Below, piece by piece: positions 4,932 through 5,291 of a stretch of DNA of 5,291 nucleotides. The translations under genes and the position numbers were made by a program. Under the pieces are notes generated by a model, which was given only the letters and a program-made list of their open reading frames with translations, made no database searches and was not told the origin of the DNA. The DNA is from Planctomycetaceae bacterium (GTDB lineage Bacteria > Planctomycetota > Planctomycetia > Pirellulales > Pirellulaceae), in contig SKVE01000245.1 of assembly GCA_007129635.1 (NCBI GenBank), positions 1 to 5,291 on the forward strand, given 5' to 3'. Within the stretch, counting starts at the first letter, position 1; every line of letters begins with the position of its first letter.

Positions 4932-5291
4932 GTGGTTTCCATTCGTTCGATAACCGGAACCCGTGCCCGCAAAGGGCTCCATCTGCTGATTTGCCTGGTG
5001 GTGATGATCGTGATGGTTGCGCCTGGTTGCGTCAGGCGGAGGATGCTGGTCCGCAGCCAGCCAGCCGGAGCGACCGTCTATGTGGATGATCAAGAGATTG
5101 GGATGACGCCGGTCTCTGTCGAATTTACCTATTACGGAACGCGAAAGATTCAATTAATTAGGGACGGGTATGAGACGCTGACGGTCAAGCAAGCGTTTTC
5201 CCCACCGTGGTACCAGTTCCCCGTGATGGAATTCATCAGCGAAACTCTATCACCGTGGGAACATCGGGACGAACACGTGTTGGATTTTCAA
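4932..5291 (+). CDS. PEGA-domain lipoprotein, N-terminal part (gene runs off the right edge)
   Basis: This is a probable envelope lipoprotein with a PEGA domain, a small beta-rich module found in surface proteins; the molecular role is unknown. With a GTG start at 4932, a basic n-region (RARKG, residues 11-15) leads into a hydrophobic stretch (16-30) and a lipobox-like VAPGC with the lipidated Cys at residue 33. The PEGA module follows at about 43-86: QPAGATVYVDDQEIG, TPVSVEFTYYGTRKI and RDGYETLTVKQ. The segment PPWYQFPVMEF (91-101) and the end EHVLDF fit a form I associate with planctomycetes. The only in-frame ATGs ahead of the Cys (5004, 5013) would leave too short a signal peptide, so a GTG start is preferred; GTG at 4911 is an alternative. 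No Shine-Dalgarno site is seen. The identity of the domain is secure; the start is not. Confidence 0.8.
   Translation, partial: MVSIRSITGTRARKGLHLLICLVVMIVMVAPGCVRRRMLVRSQPAGATVYVDDQEIGMTPVSVEFTYYGTRKIQLIRDGYETLTVKQAFSPPWYQFPVMEFISETLSPWEHRDEHVLDFQ

Noticed and set aside
4924..4952. Plus-strand TTGACA at 4924-4929 as a promoter for the PEGA gene
   Set aside because: No acceptable -10 box lies 16-18 bp downstream, and a start there would cut off the signal-peptide coding region.
4908..5153. 81-codon minus-strand open frame opposite the PEGA gene
   Set aside because: The plus strand encodes a clear lipoprotein signal and PEGA module here. The minus product is His/Arg-rich with no family resemblance.

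Overview
The window looks like a stretch of a planctomycete (Pirellula/Rhodopirellula-like) chromosome. This is inferred from four things: a PEGA-domain lipoprotein of a type I associate with that phylum, a PP2C phosphatase with a membrane-anchored tail, a valyl-tRNA synthetase with a charged helical insert in its editing domain, and moderately GC-rich sequence with weak Shine-Dalgarno sites at most starts. No mobile element, CRISPR array, tRNA or rRNA is visible.

Layout from left to right. Positions 1-1458 (minus strand) hold the first 486 codons of valS, open at the left edge. Positions 1477-3114 (minus) hold a complete citramalate synthase gene (cimA). It lies 18 bp upstream of valS, so the two are probably one transcript, cimA-valS. 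Positions 3115-3405 form a 291-bp gap that is the most informative part of the window. Read on the minus strand, it has a strong sigma-70-type promoter (TTGACA, 17 bp, TATTTT), a Shine-Dalgarno site, a 26-codon leader peptide ending Ile-Arg-Ile-Val-Ile-Arg-stop, a possible antiterminator stem, and a 10-bp GC-rich terminator hairpin followed by seven T, ending 20 bp before cimA. Positions 3406-4692 (minus) hold a PP2C-family Ser/Thr phosphatase with two C-terminal membrane helices. Positions 4693-4931 are a divergent intergenic region with a tandem 18-bp repeat, a short palindrome and overlapping candidate -10 boxes. From about 4932 to the right edge (plus) is the start of the PEGA lipoprotein gene.

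How the parts fit together. CimA makes (R)-citramalate from pyruvate and acetyl-CoA, the first step of the threonine-independent route to isoleucine. The leader peptide carries three Ile codons within its last six sense codons, plus five Val codons. A ribosome stalled at those codons would leave the antiterminator strand free. A ribosome that reaches the stop codon would cover that strand and let the terminator form. This is the logic of ribosome-mediated transcription attenuation known from enterobacterial ilv, leu and his operons, here placed before a citramalate synthase gene and a valyl-tRNA synthetase gene. The sequence supports the model well, but it is an inference from reading and was not computed or tested. 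The PP2C and PEGA genes have no evident functional link to the cimA-valS unit.
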